Part shown: positions 26,107 through 42,889 of the stretch, one piece after another
Numbering within the stretch: the first letter of the stretch is position 1
How the letters are laid out: the number at the start of each line of letters is the position of its first letter
Source of the DNA: Primulina eburnea
Lineage: Eukaryota; Streptophyta; Magnoliopsida; Lamiales; Gesneriaceae
Reading direction: 5' to 3'
Assembly: GCF_022965805.1 (NCBI RefSeq)
Contig: NC_133116.1
Span: 2,542,001-2,606,000, forward strand
DNA length: 64,000 bases
Position numbers and translations under genes: made by a program
The notes under the pieces: model-generated
Databases searched by the model: none
Told to the model about the DNA's origin: nothing
Seen by the model: the letters and a program-made list of their open reading frames with translations, nothing else

Positions 26107-26352
26107 CGTTTATCAGAATTAGTTATCCCTCTGTCGGGGAAATCCGAGATTTGTTAATAGCAGGACGAGTTGAGAATTGGCAATCGAATTTGGTGGGATT
26201 TTGTTTAAAAATCATATCGAAATTAAAATCGATTGTCTTTCTTCCACGTACGCACACGTGTGTTTGATGTTAATTACTTGGACGATCTTCCAAACCTTTG
26301 GACCTCTTTCTTTGAAATAAAATATTTCTTTTTTATAAATATATTTAAAAAA

Positions 26353-26525
26353 AATAAAAACATCTCATATATCGTATTTTGTGAGACGAATCTCTTATTT
26401 GAATTATCCATAAAAAAGTACTACTTTTTATACTAAGAGTATTACTTTTTATTATGAATATTGGTATGACTGACCCGTCTCACAGATAAAGATTCGTGAG
26501 ATCATCTCACAATAGACATACTCTT
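26353..26525 (+). repeat. Fold-back MITE, family M1 (copy 3)
   Basis: Contains GTATTTTGTGAGACGAATCT, TCTTATTTGAATTATCCATA, TACTTTTTATACTAAGAGTA, TGACCCGTCTCACAGATAAA and a GTGAGATCATCTCACAATAG arm. Confidence 0.8.
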
Positions 26526-28052
26526 TAAAAAAAACTAGGACCGAGCTTTACAACAAAAATTTAACATGAGATTTATTCTTCAATACAACATATAATAATA
26601 TATGAACTATAATAGTCTATAGATATATTTTAAACTAGTTTCTAAAATACCTGAATCACGAAAAAATTTAAGACCAAGTTTCAAGCTTTATAAATTCAAG
26701 CAAGCTTGAAACGATATCGACTCATTTTTAGTTTTTACTATGTCAAGTAATTAATATATTAAATAACTCTCGTCAAAAAAAAATATATTAAATAACTTAT
26801 AAACATAAATATTTTAATAATAAATGCATATATTTCAAGTCATCAAATATATGAATGTGTAAATCATAAATTGTGTAGAATCAAAATTTGTCGATTGTTA
26901 AGTCGCAGAAAAAACAAGAAAAGATTGTTAAAAATAAAAATAACGTGGCCGTCTGAGCAAAGATATAATAAGGCGTCTTGGATAAGAATCAAAGACCAAT
27001 TCTTCGACAATGCACACGTTTTTTTGTAAGGATATCAAAATTATTGTCCTTATTATAAAATAGTTTGTGTGAAGCTGACTGAATATCGTATTTTAAACTT
27101 ATATATAATCCACTTTTCAGATATATTTTTATTAGAAACTAAACAATTATGAAATCAATATCTTGACTGACTGCTGTAAAAAATTGATCTACGATTGCTT
27201 TCGGGTTGGTTATTATTTTCTAGACTGGACATAGAACATAAGATTATATCACTTTCATGGTGGAGGAATGAATTGTAACACACCAAAGTTATATTGATGT
27301 AACTAGTCAACCGAAGCACACGTTGCGTACTTGTATAATATTTTTTTATAATTCATTTGATTTATATTTAAATGAGGATCAAAATATAATTATAAGAAAT
27401 AGTGAGAGACTACACTGTAATTTTGATATTAAATAAAAAATCAATTGAAAAATAAAAGAATAAAAAATGACCTCAATAAGAATTAAACTTATAACCTAAA
27501 CCCCAAGAAACAATGATTCAATCCGCTGAACTGCATATAACTTGCATTGAATTTTTAACATTTTTATTAATATATATAATATTTAAAACAGTCCATGACA
27601 TCAAAGTTAGTTACTCTAAGTATCTGAAATTAATAAAATAGTATAGATTCAATAATAAGAGTTAATATTTACGCTGAATTGAAATATAAATGCGTAGATT
27701 TCGGTTTTCGATTGAAAATTAGTTTATCTAAATTTTTTTAATTCCATCTACACAAATAAAATTAAAAAAGGAAAACCAAATTCCACAAAAAAATTGCAAA
27801 TTTCAAGCTATATTTACTTGTGGATATTTTCATTATTTTTTCGTTAATTTTTTTTTTAACTCACAACTAAATAATTTCAGTGGTTAATTTTATTTTGGAT
27901 AAAAAAAGGCTAAAATCTAAAAAAAAAAATACAATTAATGTATTAAAATACAAATGAACGAATAACTGGATTAAAATTGACAAAAAAAAATATATGTTTC
28001 ATACAAAAAAAAATTAATATAAATAATGAACTAACAAAAATGAAAAAAGAAA
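26526..28052. other. Intergenic, AT-rich
   Basis: Many poly-A and poly-T runs. No exon, RNA gene or complete element recognised. Confidence 0.5.
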
Positions 28053-28057
28053 GAAAG

Positions 28058-28324
28058 TGTTGAAAAATAATTTAAAATGTGTGTATTGAATATTTGAATG
28101 TTGAAAATAAGAGTTGTAAATATTGAAAATTAGTGTGTGATGATGTAGGTGATGATGAATTTTATTTTTGGATTATGTGTAAAGAAACTCTATAAATAGA
28201 TCTCTCATTTGTGAAGAAAATCACAATTGAGTAGAGAGAAAAATATTATAAAGTGTGTAGTTTGGTAAATTTTGAGAGTTTGAGATTTTTACTTTTTACC
28301 ATAAATTTTTACTTTTTCACAACA
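28058..28324 (+). repeat. 5' LTR of copia copy A
   Basis: 267 bp, TG...CA ends. A TATAAATAG box lies near 28192-28200. Confidence 0.95.
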
Positions 28325-28340
28325 CGTTATCAGCACGAAG
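28325..28340 (+). other. Putative primer-binding site, copy A
   Basis: CGTTATCAGCACGAAG directly follows the LTR and is identical in copy B. It does not match the usual TGGTATCAGAGC initiator-tRNA site, so another tRNA or an internal tRNA segment would be the primer. Confidence 0.5.
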
Positions 28341-28850
28341 CTCTAAAAGTCCTAGATACTTTTCCAAGCTCCAAACAGAAGAAAAAGGTAACAAAAGTAA
28401 TAGTATTTATTTTACTGTTATTTATTTATTATGTATTTATTTAATATACAATATAATATTATTATTAGAAATAATAAAAATAAATTTTTCATAAACTTGT
28501 TATAAATCTTGGGAGGATGTTAAGACGACATCTCACACTCCCGGTAAGAGATACGACAAGTATAAAAGCTTATAAGGTTTTTAAACAAAATAAATTATGA
28601 CACTCATTATAATATTATGATATGATATACATAATTATTTAAACATGTCTAATATTATATATACCATATTATTACCATAAAATTATACAAATACATACCT
28701 TTATTTTTTTGTACACCAACGGTCATAAATAGTAAAAAAACGGCTAGTTTTTGCCCTATAAATATGATCTCACAAACACATTCAATCACTCCAACTTTCT
28801 CTTCTTCTCTAAAAATTATTCATCATCAAATTTTTCGAAGAAAAAAGAAG

Positions 28851-29006
28851 ATGGCTTTCTCAAGGATATTTTTAATTATTTTGGTTATCATACTCACGAG
28901 TCTTGTATTTATCGGAGAATATGCTCCTCGTACGTTTTCTTTATTTTTACAAATACTTGTACTTGTTGTTTATCCGTTACTTTGTATTACAATATTTATT
29001 AACTAA
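28851..29006 (+). CDS. Small hydrophobic ORF in the leader, copy A
   Basis: 51 residues between LTR and gag. It starts MAFSRIFLIILVIILTSLVF, then GEYAPR, then a second hydrophobic stretch. The N-terminus resembles a signal peptide or membrane anchor. Copy B keeps the same length and frame with six amino-acid changes. A TATA-like TATAAATAT lies 86-94 bases upstream. The open frame extends back to an ATG at 28764, but that overlaps the TATA-like box, so I prefer 28851. Function unknown: possibly a captured host segment, an upstream ORF or an accessory protein. Confidence 0.5.
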   Translation: MAFSRIFLIILVIILTSLVFIGEYAPRTFSLFLQILVLVVYPLLCITIFIN

Positions 29007-29037
29007 TAAAATGTATCGTAATTTTTTTAGTACCACC

Positions 29038-30173
29038 ATGTCAAATTTAACAAAGCTCGAATTTGTTGCGCTCGACATCACGGGAAAGAATTATATGCCA
29101 TGGACTCTAGATGTAGAAATGCATATTGAGTCATTGGGTCTAAGCGAGACCATTAAAGAAAATGGCATATGCACGTCACAAGAAAAGGCAAGAGCCATGA
29201 TATTTTTGCGTCGACATCTCGACGATGGATTGAAATGTGAATATCTAACTGAAAAAAATCTCATGGCTTTGTGGAATGGATTAAAAGAAAGATTCGAACA
29301 TATAAGAGAAGTTATACTTCCGACCGCCCGGATGAATGGAATACATTGAGATTCCAAGACTTTAAAAAAGTCATTGATTACAATTCGGCGATGTATAGAA
29401 TAATCTCGCAATTAAAATTTTGTGGACATGAGGTCACAGAATCTGAGATGCTTGAAAAAACATTTTCCACGTTTCATGCATCAAATATTACTCTACAGCA
29501 ACAATATAGAGTACGTGGATTTGCGAGATATTCTGAACTCATCGCCTGTCTTCTTGTGGCGGAAAAGAACAACGAGCTATTAATGAGAAATCATCAGTCC
29601 CGACCCACAGGATTAACAGCATTTCCAGAAGCAAATGCTGTAAGTAAAAATGAATTTAAACCTGGAAACCAAAATCAATTTCAAAGACAAGGTTTTGGTC
29701 GAGGTCGAGGTCGAGGTCGTGGACGTGGACGTGGAATTGGTCGTGGTCGTGGACGCGGCCGTGGTTTTGAAAATAATAGAGATAGTTATTTTTATAACTC
29801 ATCTCAAAAGAGCGTCCCAAACCATCCACTGAAAAGGCATCATGAGAATATAAGTGTTAATGAGAATCACTCAAAAAGATATGAAAGTTCTTGTTACAGA
29901 TGTGGTACTCCAGGACATTGGTCCAAAGTTTGTCGAGCCCCTGAGAACCTTTGTAAACTTTATAAAGAATCATTAAAGGGGAAAGAAAAGGAGACCAACT
30001 TCACTGAACGCAGTGACCGTTTGAGTGATTCAACTCATTTTGATGCTGGTGATTTTATGAATGATTTCTCTGGAAATGATCAACATGTTGGTGGGATAGA
30101 AATGAACAATTTTGATGCTGCAGATTTTCTCAATGATTTTTCTGAAAATGAACCATATAGTGGTAGAATATAA
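29038..30173 (+). pseudogene. gag of copia copy A (frameshifted)
   Basis: Starts MSNLTKLEFVALDITGKNYM at an ACCACCATG context. About one base is missing near 29326-29331 compared with copy B, shifting the frame; the rest of Gag continues in another frame to 30173. That part has an RGG-like tract (GRGRGRGRGRG, from about 29697), a CX2CX4HX4C zinc knuckle (CYRCGTPGHWSKVC) and an acidic tail with two copies of the FDA(G/A)DF motif. Confidence 0.9.
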
Positions 30174-30300
30174 ATGTACAATAATTTGTTTTTCATATAT
30201 TCATATAATAATATTTTATTGTACAATTATGATATGTGTTATATTTATATAAGTATTGTCAGTAATTTTATTTCATTGCATATTTTTTTGAAGTTCAAAT

Positions 30301-33300
30301 ATGGAAAATGCTATGAGCAAAGCTGAAGTTTGCATACCCGATAGTGGTACAACGCACACTATCCTCCGAGATAAAAGATATTTCTTGGAACTAAAACCAA
30401 CAAAAACAACGGTGAATACAATATCAGGTCCTGTAGACTTGATTAAAGATGTGGTAAAGCACAATTTTTGTTACCTAATGGTACAAAATTTTTGATCAAT
30501 GATGCTTTATATTCACCACAATCGAAAAGAAATTTGTTGAGTTTTAATGATATATATTCTCATGGGTTTGATACTCAAACAATGAATGAAGGAAATGGGA
30601 AATATATGTGTCTTATCACATATAAATCATGAAAGAAATATGTGATTGAAAAACTACCAATGCTCCCTACTGGATTGCATTATATACATATAAGTCACAT
30701 TGAATCAAACATGATAGTTGACAATTCTTCAATATTAACAAATTGGCATGACCGATTGGGACATCCTGGTTCAACAATGATGCGAAGAATCATAGAAAAT
30801 ACACATGGTCATTCACTGAAAGACCAGAAGATCTTTCAGAATAATAAGTTTCAATGTAAAGCATGTTCTCTTGGAAAACTTATTATAAGACCATCACCAG
30901 TCAAAATCCAAACTGAATCACCAATGTTTCTTGAACGTATTCAGGGTGATATTTGTGGACCAATCCATCCACCATGTGGACCATTCAGATACTTTATGAT
31001 ATTGATTGATGCCTCCAGCAGATGGTCACATGCATGTTTATTGTCAACTCGAAATGTTGCATTTGCAAGATTACTTGCTCAAATAATAAAATTGAGGAAT
31101 CAGTTTCCCGATGATGGTGAATTTACTTCCCAGACTTTCAATGATTATTGTATGTCTATGGGAATCATTGTTGAGCATCATGTTGCTCATGTACATACAC
31201 AGAATGGATTGGCTGAATCATTGATTAAACGTCTGCAAATGATTGCTAGACCAATGATTATGAAAACAAAGCTCCCTATTTCTATATGGGGACATGCAAT
31301 TTTACATGCTGCTTCATTAATTCGCATCAGACCAAGTGCATATCATAAATATTCTCCATTACAGCTTGCATTTGGTAAAGAACCAAATATTTCTCATCTG
31401 AGAATTTTTGGATGTATGGTGTATGTGCCTATTGCACCACCACAACGAAAGAAAATGGGACCTCAAAGAAAGGTTGGAATTTATATCGGTTATGATAGTC
31501 CATCAATCATTCGATATCTTGAACCTCAGACAGGAGATGTGTTCACATCACGTTTTGCTGATTGTCATTTTAATGAGGAAATCTTCCCAATGTTAGGGGG
31601 AGAACATAAACATACCGAAAAAGAAATTACATGGTATGAATCATCATTGTTACATCTGGATCCAAGAACAAAACAATGTGAAAAAGATGTACAACAAATT
31701 GTACACTTGCAAAGAATAGCAAATCAAATACCAGATGCATTTGCAGACATAAAAGGGGTAACTAAATCATATATACATGCTGCAAATGCCCCTGCTCGAA
31801 TTGAAATTCCAAATAAACAAATTGAAGATACTCATGATGTCATTAAACGCTTGAAGCGTGGAATGCCAGTCGGTTCCAAGGATAAAAATCCTCGAAAAAG
31901 AAAATTCATAGAGAAACAAGATGATCACAAAATAAAGAATGATGTTTCTGAAAAAACATATGATGATCACAAAATAGAGAATGGTGTTCCTGAACAAACA
32001 CATGATGATGAAAATGTTCTGTCAGAACCACAAACTGACGAGAATCATGAAATCTCTATCAATTACATTAATACTGGAAAAATATGGAACCGAAAAGATA
32101 TAGAAGAAATTGATGATATATTTTCTTATAATGTGGCAATCGACATCATAAATGATAATGAAGATTATGAACCAAAATCTTTTGGTGAATGTAAAAATCG
32201 GCAGGATTGGATAAAATGGAAAGAAGCCATCCAGGTTGAATTGGATTCGCTAAATAAACGTAATGTTTTTGGACCTATAGTCCTTACACCTGAAGGTGTA
32301 AAACCTGTTGGATACAAATGAGTTTTTATTCGAAAGCGAAATGAGAAAAATGAAATAGTAAGATATAAAGCTCGACTTGTTGCACAAGGTTTTTCTCAAA
32401 GACCTGGAATTGATTATGAAGAAATGTATTCTCCCGTGATGGATGCAATTACGTTTCGGTATTTGATTAGCTTGGCGGTATCTGAAAATTTAGAAATGCG
32501 TCTTATGGATGTTGTTACAGCTTACTTATATGGATCACTTGATAGTAATATATATATGAAAATCCCTGAAAGATTTAAGATGCCTGAAGCACAAAGTTCA
32601 AAACCCAGAGAATGTTATTCTGTGAAATTACAAAGATCGTTATATGGGTTAAAGCAATTAGGTCGAATATGGTATAATCGACTAAGTGATCATTTGATGA
32701 AAAAGGGATATGTAAATAATTCAATATGCCCTTGTGTTTTCATTAAGAAAACAACATCCTGGATGCATAATTATTGTTGTATATGTTGATGATTTAAACA
32801 TCATTGGAACGAAAAAGGAAATTCAAGAAGTTGTGTCATACTTGAATGAAGAATTTGAAATGAAGGATCTTGGAAAAACCAAGTATTGTCTGAGTTTACA
32901 AATTGAACAAAAAGAATGCGGAATGTTTGTTCACCAGACAAATTATACAGAAAAGATCCTTAAACGTTTTAATATGGATAAATCAAATCCTTTAAGTACT
33001 CCAATGGTTGTTAGATCATTAAACATAGAAAAGGATCCATTCCGTCAATGCGAAGATGATGAAGATATTCTTGGTCCAGAAGTACCATATCTAAGTGCCA
33101 TCGGTGCCCTTATGTACCTTACAAATTGTACAAGGCCTGATATATCTTTTGCCGTGAATCTGTTGGCAAGATTTAGCACATATCCAACAAAGAGACACTG
33201 GAACGGAATTAAACATATATTCCGTTATCTACGAGGAACGACAGACTTGGGACTTTTGTATTCAAAAGATGCTAATCCAAGTATAATTGGTTATGCCGAT

Positions 33301-33804
33301 GCTGGATACTTATCTGATCCACACAAGGCACGTTCCCAAACTGGATATGTATTTACTCGTGGAGGCACTGCAATATCTTGGCGTTCACAGAAACAAACGC
33401 TCGTAACAACTTCATCAAATCATGCCGAGATTATTGCACTACATGAAGCAAGTCGTGAATGTGTGTGGTTAAAATCAATGACCCAACATATCCAAGTCTC
33501 ATGCGGATTATCATTCGATGAGAAGCCTGTGATACTATATGAAGATAATGCTGCATGTGTTGCTCAAATGAAAGAAGGATACATAAAAAGCGACAGAACT
33601 AAACATATTCCTACTAAGTTCTTCGCATTCACCAAGGAGCTTGAGAAGAATAAATGTATTGATGTTCGTCACATTCAATCAAGTGAAAACTCATCAGATC
33701 TCTTCACAAAGGCACTTCCCTACGGTCAATATTCAGAAAACACATATATAATATTGAGATACACAATCTACGAAATTTGTAAAGAATTGTTAGTGTCAAC
33801 ATGA
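30301..33804 (+). pseudogene. pol of copia copy A (several lesions)
   Basis: Protease (DSGTTHTIL), integrase zinc finger (HDRLGHPG ... CKACSLGK), integrase core, RT (YVDD) and RNase H in copia order. Lesions relative to copy B: one base lost near 30449; TGA at 30631-30633; a 30-bp in-frame deletion near 31113 that removes the integrase segment containing the second catalytic Asp; TGG to TGA at 32319-32321; one extra base near 32759; two extra bases near 33720-33724. No function is possible without help. Confidence 0.93.
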
Positions 33805-33938
33805 GGGGGAGTTTACGTGACTGCACTCTTTTTCCCTTACTATGGTTTTTATCCCAATGGATTTTTCCTAGTAAGGTTTTTAACGAGACAGTACAAAAAC
33901 ACGTAATGAAGACATCATCGTATCATGATCATCATCAC

Positions 33939-33947
33939 AAGGGGGAG
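33939..33947 (+). other. Polypurine tract, copy A
   Basis: AAGGGGGAG immediately before the TG of the 3' LTR, the plus-strand priming site. Confidence 0.9.
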
Positions 33948-34206
33948 TGTTGAAAAATAATTTAAAATGTGTGTATTGAATATTTGAAAATAAGAGTTGT
34001 AAATATTGAAAATTAGTGTGTGATGATGTAGGTGATGATGAATTTTATTTTTGGATTATGTGTAAAGAAACTCTATAAATAGATCTCTTATTTGTGAAGA
34101 AAATCATAATTGAATAGAGAAAAAAATATTATAAAGTGTGTAGTTTGATAAATTTTGAGAGTTTGAGATTTTTACTATTTACCATAAATTTTTACATTTT
34201 CGGACA
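33948..34206 (+). repeat. 3' LTR of copia copy A
   Basis: 259 bp. Its TATAAATAG box (34075-34083) points toward the SerRS gene 570 bp downstream. Confidence 0.95.
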
Positions 34207-34211
34207 GAAAG

Positions 34212-34650
34212 AAATTCTCCAAATTACGTTGGCCCATTTGATTAAAAATAAACGGGCCCACTCCCTTCTCTCTCGCAGTATCTCTCCCAGACTCCCACAT
34301 CTCTTCCCTTTCCTCTACACAACAGCATACGGGAAAATTAGGGCAATAAATTGACCGACTCTCCGTTATAACGGCGTTTTTTCTCGCCGAACGCCGACTG
34401 AAAGCACCTTCCTTTACACCCCAGAATTTCGTCCAGGTGATCTTCGTCCCCACTCCGATTACGGATTCTGCGAAGCATGTAATATATGTGCTGTTCCACT
34501 GAGTTCATATCGATTCTACAGATTATTTTAAATTGTATTCATTATTTGTCATTTGGCATTTCAATCTAGTAAAGATCATAACCGCTTTCCAATTTTTTTT
34601 TAATTATTTGATTTTTGCAGTAATATAATAGGTAGGAGGGGTAGATAAGC
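34212..34650 (+). promoter_or_regulatory. SerRS 5' UTR and remaining promoter
   Basis: GC-richer CT-rich sequence (TCTCTCGCAGTATCTCTCCC) resembling a 5' leader. A probable 5' UTR intron has a donor at CCAG|GTGATC (about 34437) and an acceptor at TTTTGCAG|TAAT (about 34620). Only about 440 bp separate the retrotransposon from the ATG. Confidence 0.5.
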
Positions 34651-39094
<4,444 letters not shown>

Positions 39095-39498
39095 TGAATC
39101 CCAGTTCCTTATTCCCCATAGATTGAAGACGAGCAAATGAATTTGAATTAGCGCCTTGACCAAGGTTTTTTTACTTGTCCCATTGGCCGCGCCTTTTCCA
39201 TGGCAACGATACATTTATTGGCGCTGTATATGCATTGTGTCGAATTACATGTTATGAGATTGTTGTTACGATTACAACTGTTTTAATTTAAGAGTTTATG
39301 TTCAGCAAAAACTAATTTTGATATATATAGACACATGCAGTGTGGTAAGTACTAAGTTGGAATAAAATTGCAAACGGCAAGGTAAGCAATTGTTCTTGTT
39401 ACTATGACTTAAACAAGATATAGTAAGTTATATATATATTTATATATAAAGTTTTGATATGGTGAGCATCCTATCTAAGCACTGTTGAGATAACGTCG

Positions 39499-39546
39499 GT
39501 TTATTGGATTCAGGTATTCTGGGTTTATTGGATTCAGGTATTCTGG
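39499..39546 (+). repeat. 24-bp tandem duplication
   Basis: Two adjacent copies of GTTTATTGGATTCAGGTATT plus CTGG, period 24. Confidence 0.95.
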
Positions 39547-40384
39547 TAGAATACCCTTTTTATTGCTTCCTATTTCTGTAAAATAATCTCATGTCGCAAA
39601 ATCATATGCAACCGACCATAGGCATCAAGGATGACCAACGTCCATCTTGCATTAATTTGTTTTCCAAATTTTAATTTTTTATATAAATAAATATAATAAA
39701 GATTTATAAATTATATTCTCTCCGTCTCAAATATATATAAAAAAAACATATTTCTTTTTTCATATGTAATATTATTTTATCAATCAACATTCATCATTAA
39801 ATGCATTAACTACTTCCAATATTTTTTCGTTATCATGTTAAAACACTCATTGAATAATGGTGAAATGAGAATTTTTTTTCTTTGTAAAATTTAATTTTTC
39901 AATAACTTTGTTAATCTGTGTGAAAACACACACAAGCTTAAATATACGATACACAGAGAATTAGATTATCAATTATCCATTAAAGTTCTTACCCACAGTT
40001 AATTTTCTCTTAAATTAGATCTGGAAAAATGTAATGAATATGTTTTAATTTTCGTATTATTTTCATTAAAGTAAAAATTTTGTTCAAAAGGTGATGTAAA
40101 GCTAATTAATAAATTTTCGAAAAATATAATCAATCTCATCGCCACTAAACATGCACTAAGTACACAAGCACATGCTTTTTAATTATTTCAAAGGAAAGAA
40201 GCATGCACGCTGCATTTATTATTACAATGCATGGCCCATGTCTCGTCTCCATTTTATCGTAAGTTCCAAATACGACAAAAAAAAAAAAAAAATTAATGAG
40301 ATGTCAACCTTATTACATTATCTTAACTCTTAAGATTACTTACAATGATTACTAACATAAAATTCTCTGGAATCAATTTGGTCT

Positions 40385-40505
40385 TTCATCTGACTTAACT
40401 CGTTGAAAAAATATTATTTTTTGTTATTACTATTTATAGTAGTTATGGATCAGATTAACATATCTCACAGTTACATATTTGTGAAACTGTCTTACAAAAA
40501 AAATT
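40385..40505 (+). repeat. Fold-back MITE, family M1 (degenerate copy)
   Basis: Retains AAATATTATTTTTTGTTATT, ATATCTCACAGTTACATATT and a TGTGAAACTGTCTTAC arm. Confidence 0.5.
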
Positions 40506-41316
40506 ACTCATACACTAAATCAAGTCGATCTCAACCCGAAAAATAAGGGGGATACACACTTGCCGTTATAATTAATTTTTTTACATATTTCTTTTCAAAT
40601 AAGGCGGGGTACATGAAAAATAAGCTTCTTAATTAGAAAATGATTAGTTCAAATCAGGAATAAATTAAGTCAACTTAGCATGTGCATGCTTATAATTAAT
40701 TTTGAACCTTCTCCATAAATCATAATTCATGGTAGATGCGAGACACACCAGTTCATTACAGCGCACAATGTTTTAATCTTACGAATGATAATCGATAAAC
40801 TATTAGAAGACAATTTCAATGTGTAAACTTAATGATCGAAAAAATTCGACTAACTCGCTTTTGAACTATTCGGTTCGATATGTTCGGTTTAATCTGATTA
40901 TCTACCATTAGATAAACATCACATCCGAGACGAATGGTATACATTATTCAATCTTCATTCCTCTACTTCTTTCACAATGTGTTATTTAAAAATAAGTGAA
41001 AAAAAGTAAATTAAATAATAAGAAGAACAAAAGAATGATAAATTAGTTTGTGCAGAAGGGGAACATGCTCTATTTTTGTCTACAAGTATGGAAATGTGAG
41101 CTAAGTTATGTCATTTTGTTGAAAATAGAAAGTATACGAAATTTAATAAATTATCGATGAAAACGTAAAAAGAATTCACATTTGGAAATATCTCCACAGA
41201 GTTGAAATCGAGTTTCACTTTATACCCACTCCTGTTTTTGAGCCAGCACAGGTGGGGGTCTACTCCCTACAAACCAAATGACAAACCAAATGAAATGTCA
41301 CTGCACCTCATTTTAA

Positions 41317-41481
41317 GGGTTTGTTTCAACCTACCTGTCTGTACGGATAATGAACGGTTCAGATCACTTCACATGAGTGATCCGGGCCCACCTCCATGTA
41401 AAAAAAAAAAAAAATTGACTCGGAAAAATCCGAGTCGGTGGATCGACTCTTGCGGGCAGTGCCCGCAGGAATAGGGTCGAC
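41317..41481 (+). repeat. ~165-bp dispersed repeat R2 (copy 2)
   Basis: Same landmarks and orientation as the copy at 20761: GGGTTTGTTTCA start, ATGAGTGATCCGGGCCCACC, A14 run, a TGCGGGCAGTGCCCGCA palindrome and AGGGTCGAC end. Confidence 0.85.
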
Positions 41482-41589
41482 TGAACCCATTTTAAGTTGA
41501 TAGTACAAAAATATTTCTATATATATATAAAAATTATGCATAATTATTTTTAACAGTGATTTATAATGTAGTTACCAAAATATTGACAC

Positions 41590-41620
<31 letters not shown>

Positions 41621-41783
41621 TGGATCGGAGAAAATTAATATAACGGAGTCTCGAACCTCATATCTTATCTCAAGTTTGAGACATTTATGTCAGATGAACT
41701 ATATGTCATCGACCATAAATCGTTAGTTAAAAAATTTATATATTAACATAATGTATTTTTAAGCATATATATCTTAAAAGATA

Positions 41784-41844
<61 letters not shown>

Positions 41845-42400
41845 GTGTGTGTGTAAAACACCATTTAATGTGTTGGCAAGGACAAGTAAGAATTTTGTGT
41901 ACAATCAACTGTTTATTTATTGACTCACATGATATCTGGCTCTTCAATTCACTCATTTCTAATTTTATTTTATATTTTACTTAAAAATTTGTAATTAATC
42001 TCTGATTTTCATCACTGGTCAATTATATATAATCCGACATGACAGACATTTAGAAAATACTTTCTATAATATTTTATTGGACGGCTTTAATTCTTGAATC
42101 TAAGTGTATATATAGGATCAACGAGAGATGGTTGATGAAAGGAAATTACAGAGAGTAGTAATTAATGTTTTATTTTAAAGAATGTGGTCGGGTCATGGGT
42201 TTCCCATGATAAATAAAATTAGAGAATATATAGAAAAGAGTTGACATTAAATAGAAGTGGGGACAATCTGTCATTTTAATATTCCAAATTGAAAATAATA
42301 TAAGATTTGAAATATATTATATGTATATATTTGTGTATTAAAGTTGACATAGTGTAGTGTTGGTTCATTTGTTCTGTACAATAATTCTTTAGTCGCAAAC
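41482..42400. other. Intergenic with microsatellites
   Basis: (ATT)n at 41592-41620, a possible SINE-like GGTTCGAGACTC box on minus near 41640-41660, and (AT)n/(GT)n at 41789-41855. No gene seen. Confidence 0.5.
41789..41855. repeat. (AT)n then (GT)n microsatellite
   Basis: Uninterrupted AT repeat followed by ATGT and GT repeats. Confidence 0.95.
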
Positions 42401-42506
42401 TCAACTAATGAAAAAATATTATTTTTTATTATATATATATGAGTCTCGACCTGATTATCGTGAATATAGGTACGTGAGACGATGGGAAGGGACAGATTCT
42501 CTTGGT

Positions 42507-42691
42507 CAGAGGCGGAGCTATGGCCTCTTGTACCCGGGCTGTCCAAATTTTTTTAAAAAATTTATTGGTAAATTTTTGTATGATTTTGGATAAATTTGAT
42601 ATTAGTCTAGGAAGATCAATTTAAAATATTAAAAGATGTTAGAGTTTAAATTTCTAGCCCGAGAAATACCAGAATCTTGGCTCCGCCAATG
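42507..42691. mobile_element. Small hAT-type MITE
   Basis: 185 bp. Ends CAGAGGCGGAGCTATG and CTTGGCTCCGCCAATG are inverted repeats of the same GGCGGAGC type as the 4946 element. Flanking octamers (CTCTTGGT and CTGGTTGT) match at only 5 of 8, so the duplication is eroded or the ends are slightly misplaced. A degenerate M1 copy abuts it on the left (about 42405-42485). Confidence 0.65.
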
Positions 42692-42889
42692 CTGGTTGTG
42701 AGGTTGCATTAAATAATTGTAAAACTGAATTGAATATACTCATGTGAGGTTCTACCACCTCAATTCATTTCCTCTAGCTTCCCACCGATTTATATTATAT
42801 TATACGGTAGCCAATATTCCTCCTCGTTACTATTAAAAGCTATCATTTTTCAAAAGAGAAAAGGGAAAAATAATCAAACATCATCCCGT

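Larger units (their letters stand above)
28058..34206 (+). mobile_element. Ty1/copia retrotransposon, copy A (degenerate)
   Basis: 6149-bp element flanked by 5-bp GAAAG target duplications (28053-28057 and 34207-34211). The 5' LTR (28058-28324, 267 bp) and 3' LTR (33948-34206, 259 bp) start TGTTGAAAAATAA. They differ by a 7-bp indel near the start, about seven substitutions and an altered 3' terminus (CACAACA versus CGGACA). Internal order is PBS, leader with a small hydrophobic ORF, gag, pol (protease, integrase, RT, RNase H), PPT, 3' LTR, which is the copia order. The coding part has several frameshifts, stops and an integrase deletion, so it cannot be autonomous. Its LTR divergence makes it clearly older than copy B. 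Confidence 0.96.
39095..41316. other. Intergenic, AT-rich
   Basis: SerRS 3' UTR, then repeats: a 24-bp tandem duplication (39499-39546), a possible Stowaway-like end (CTCCGTCTCAAATATA at about 39719) without a partner, and a degenerate M1 MITE at about 40385-40505. No gene seen. Confidence 0.5.

Noticed and set aside
28903..29040. Extended Gag start upstream of 29038
   Set aside because: Upstream codons overlap the small hydrophobic ORF in another frame; the ACCACCATG at 29038 is conserved in copy B.
39719..39740. Stowaway-like terminus CTCCGTCTCAAATATA
   Set aside because: No matching inverted end or TA duplication found nearby.
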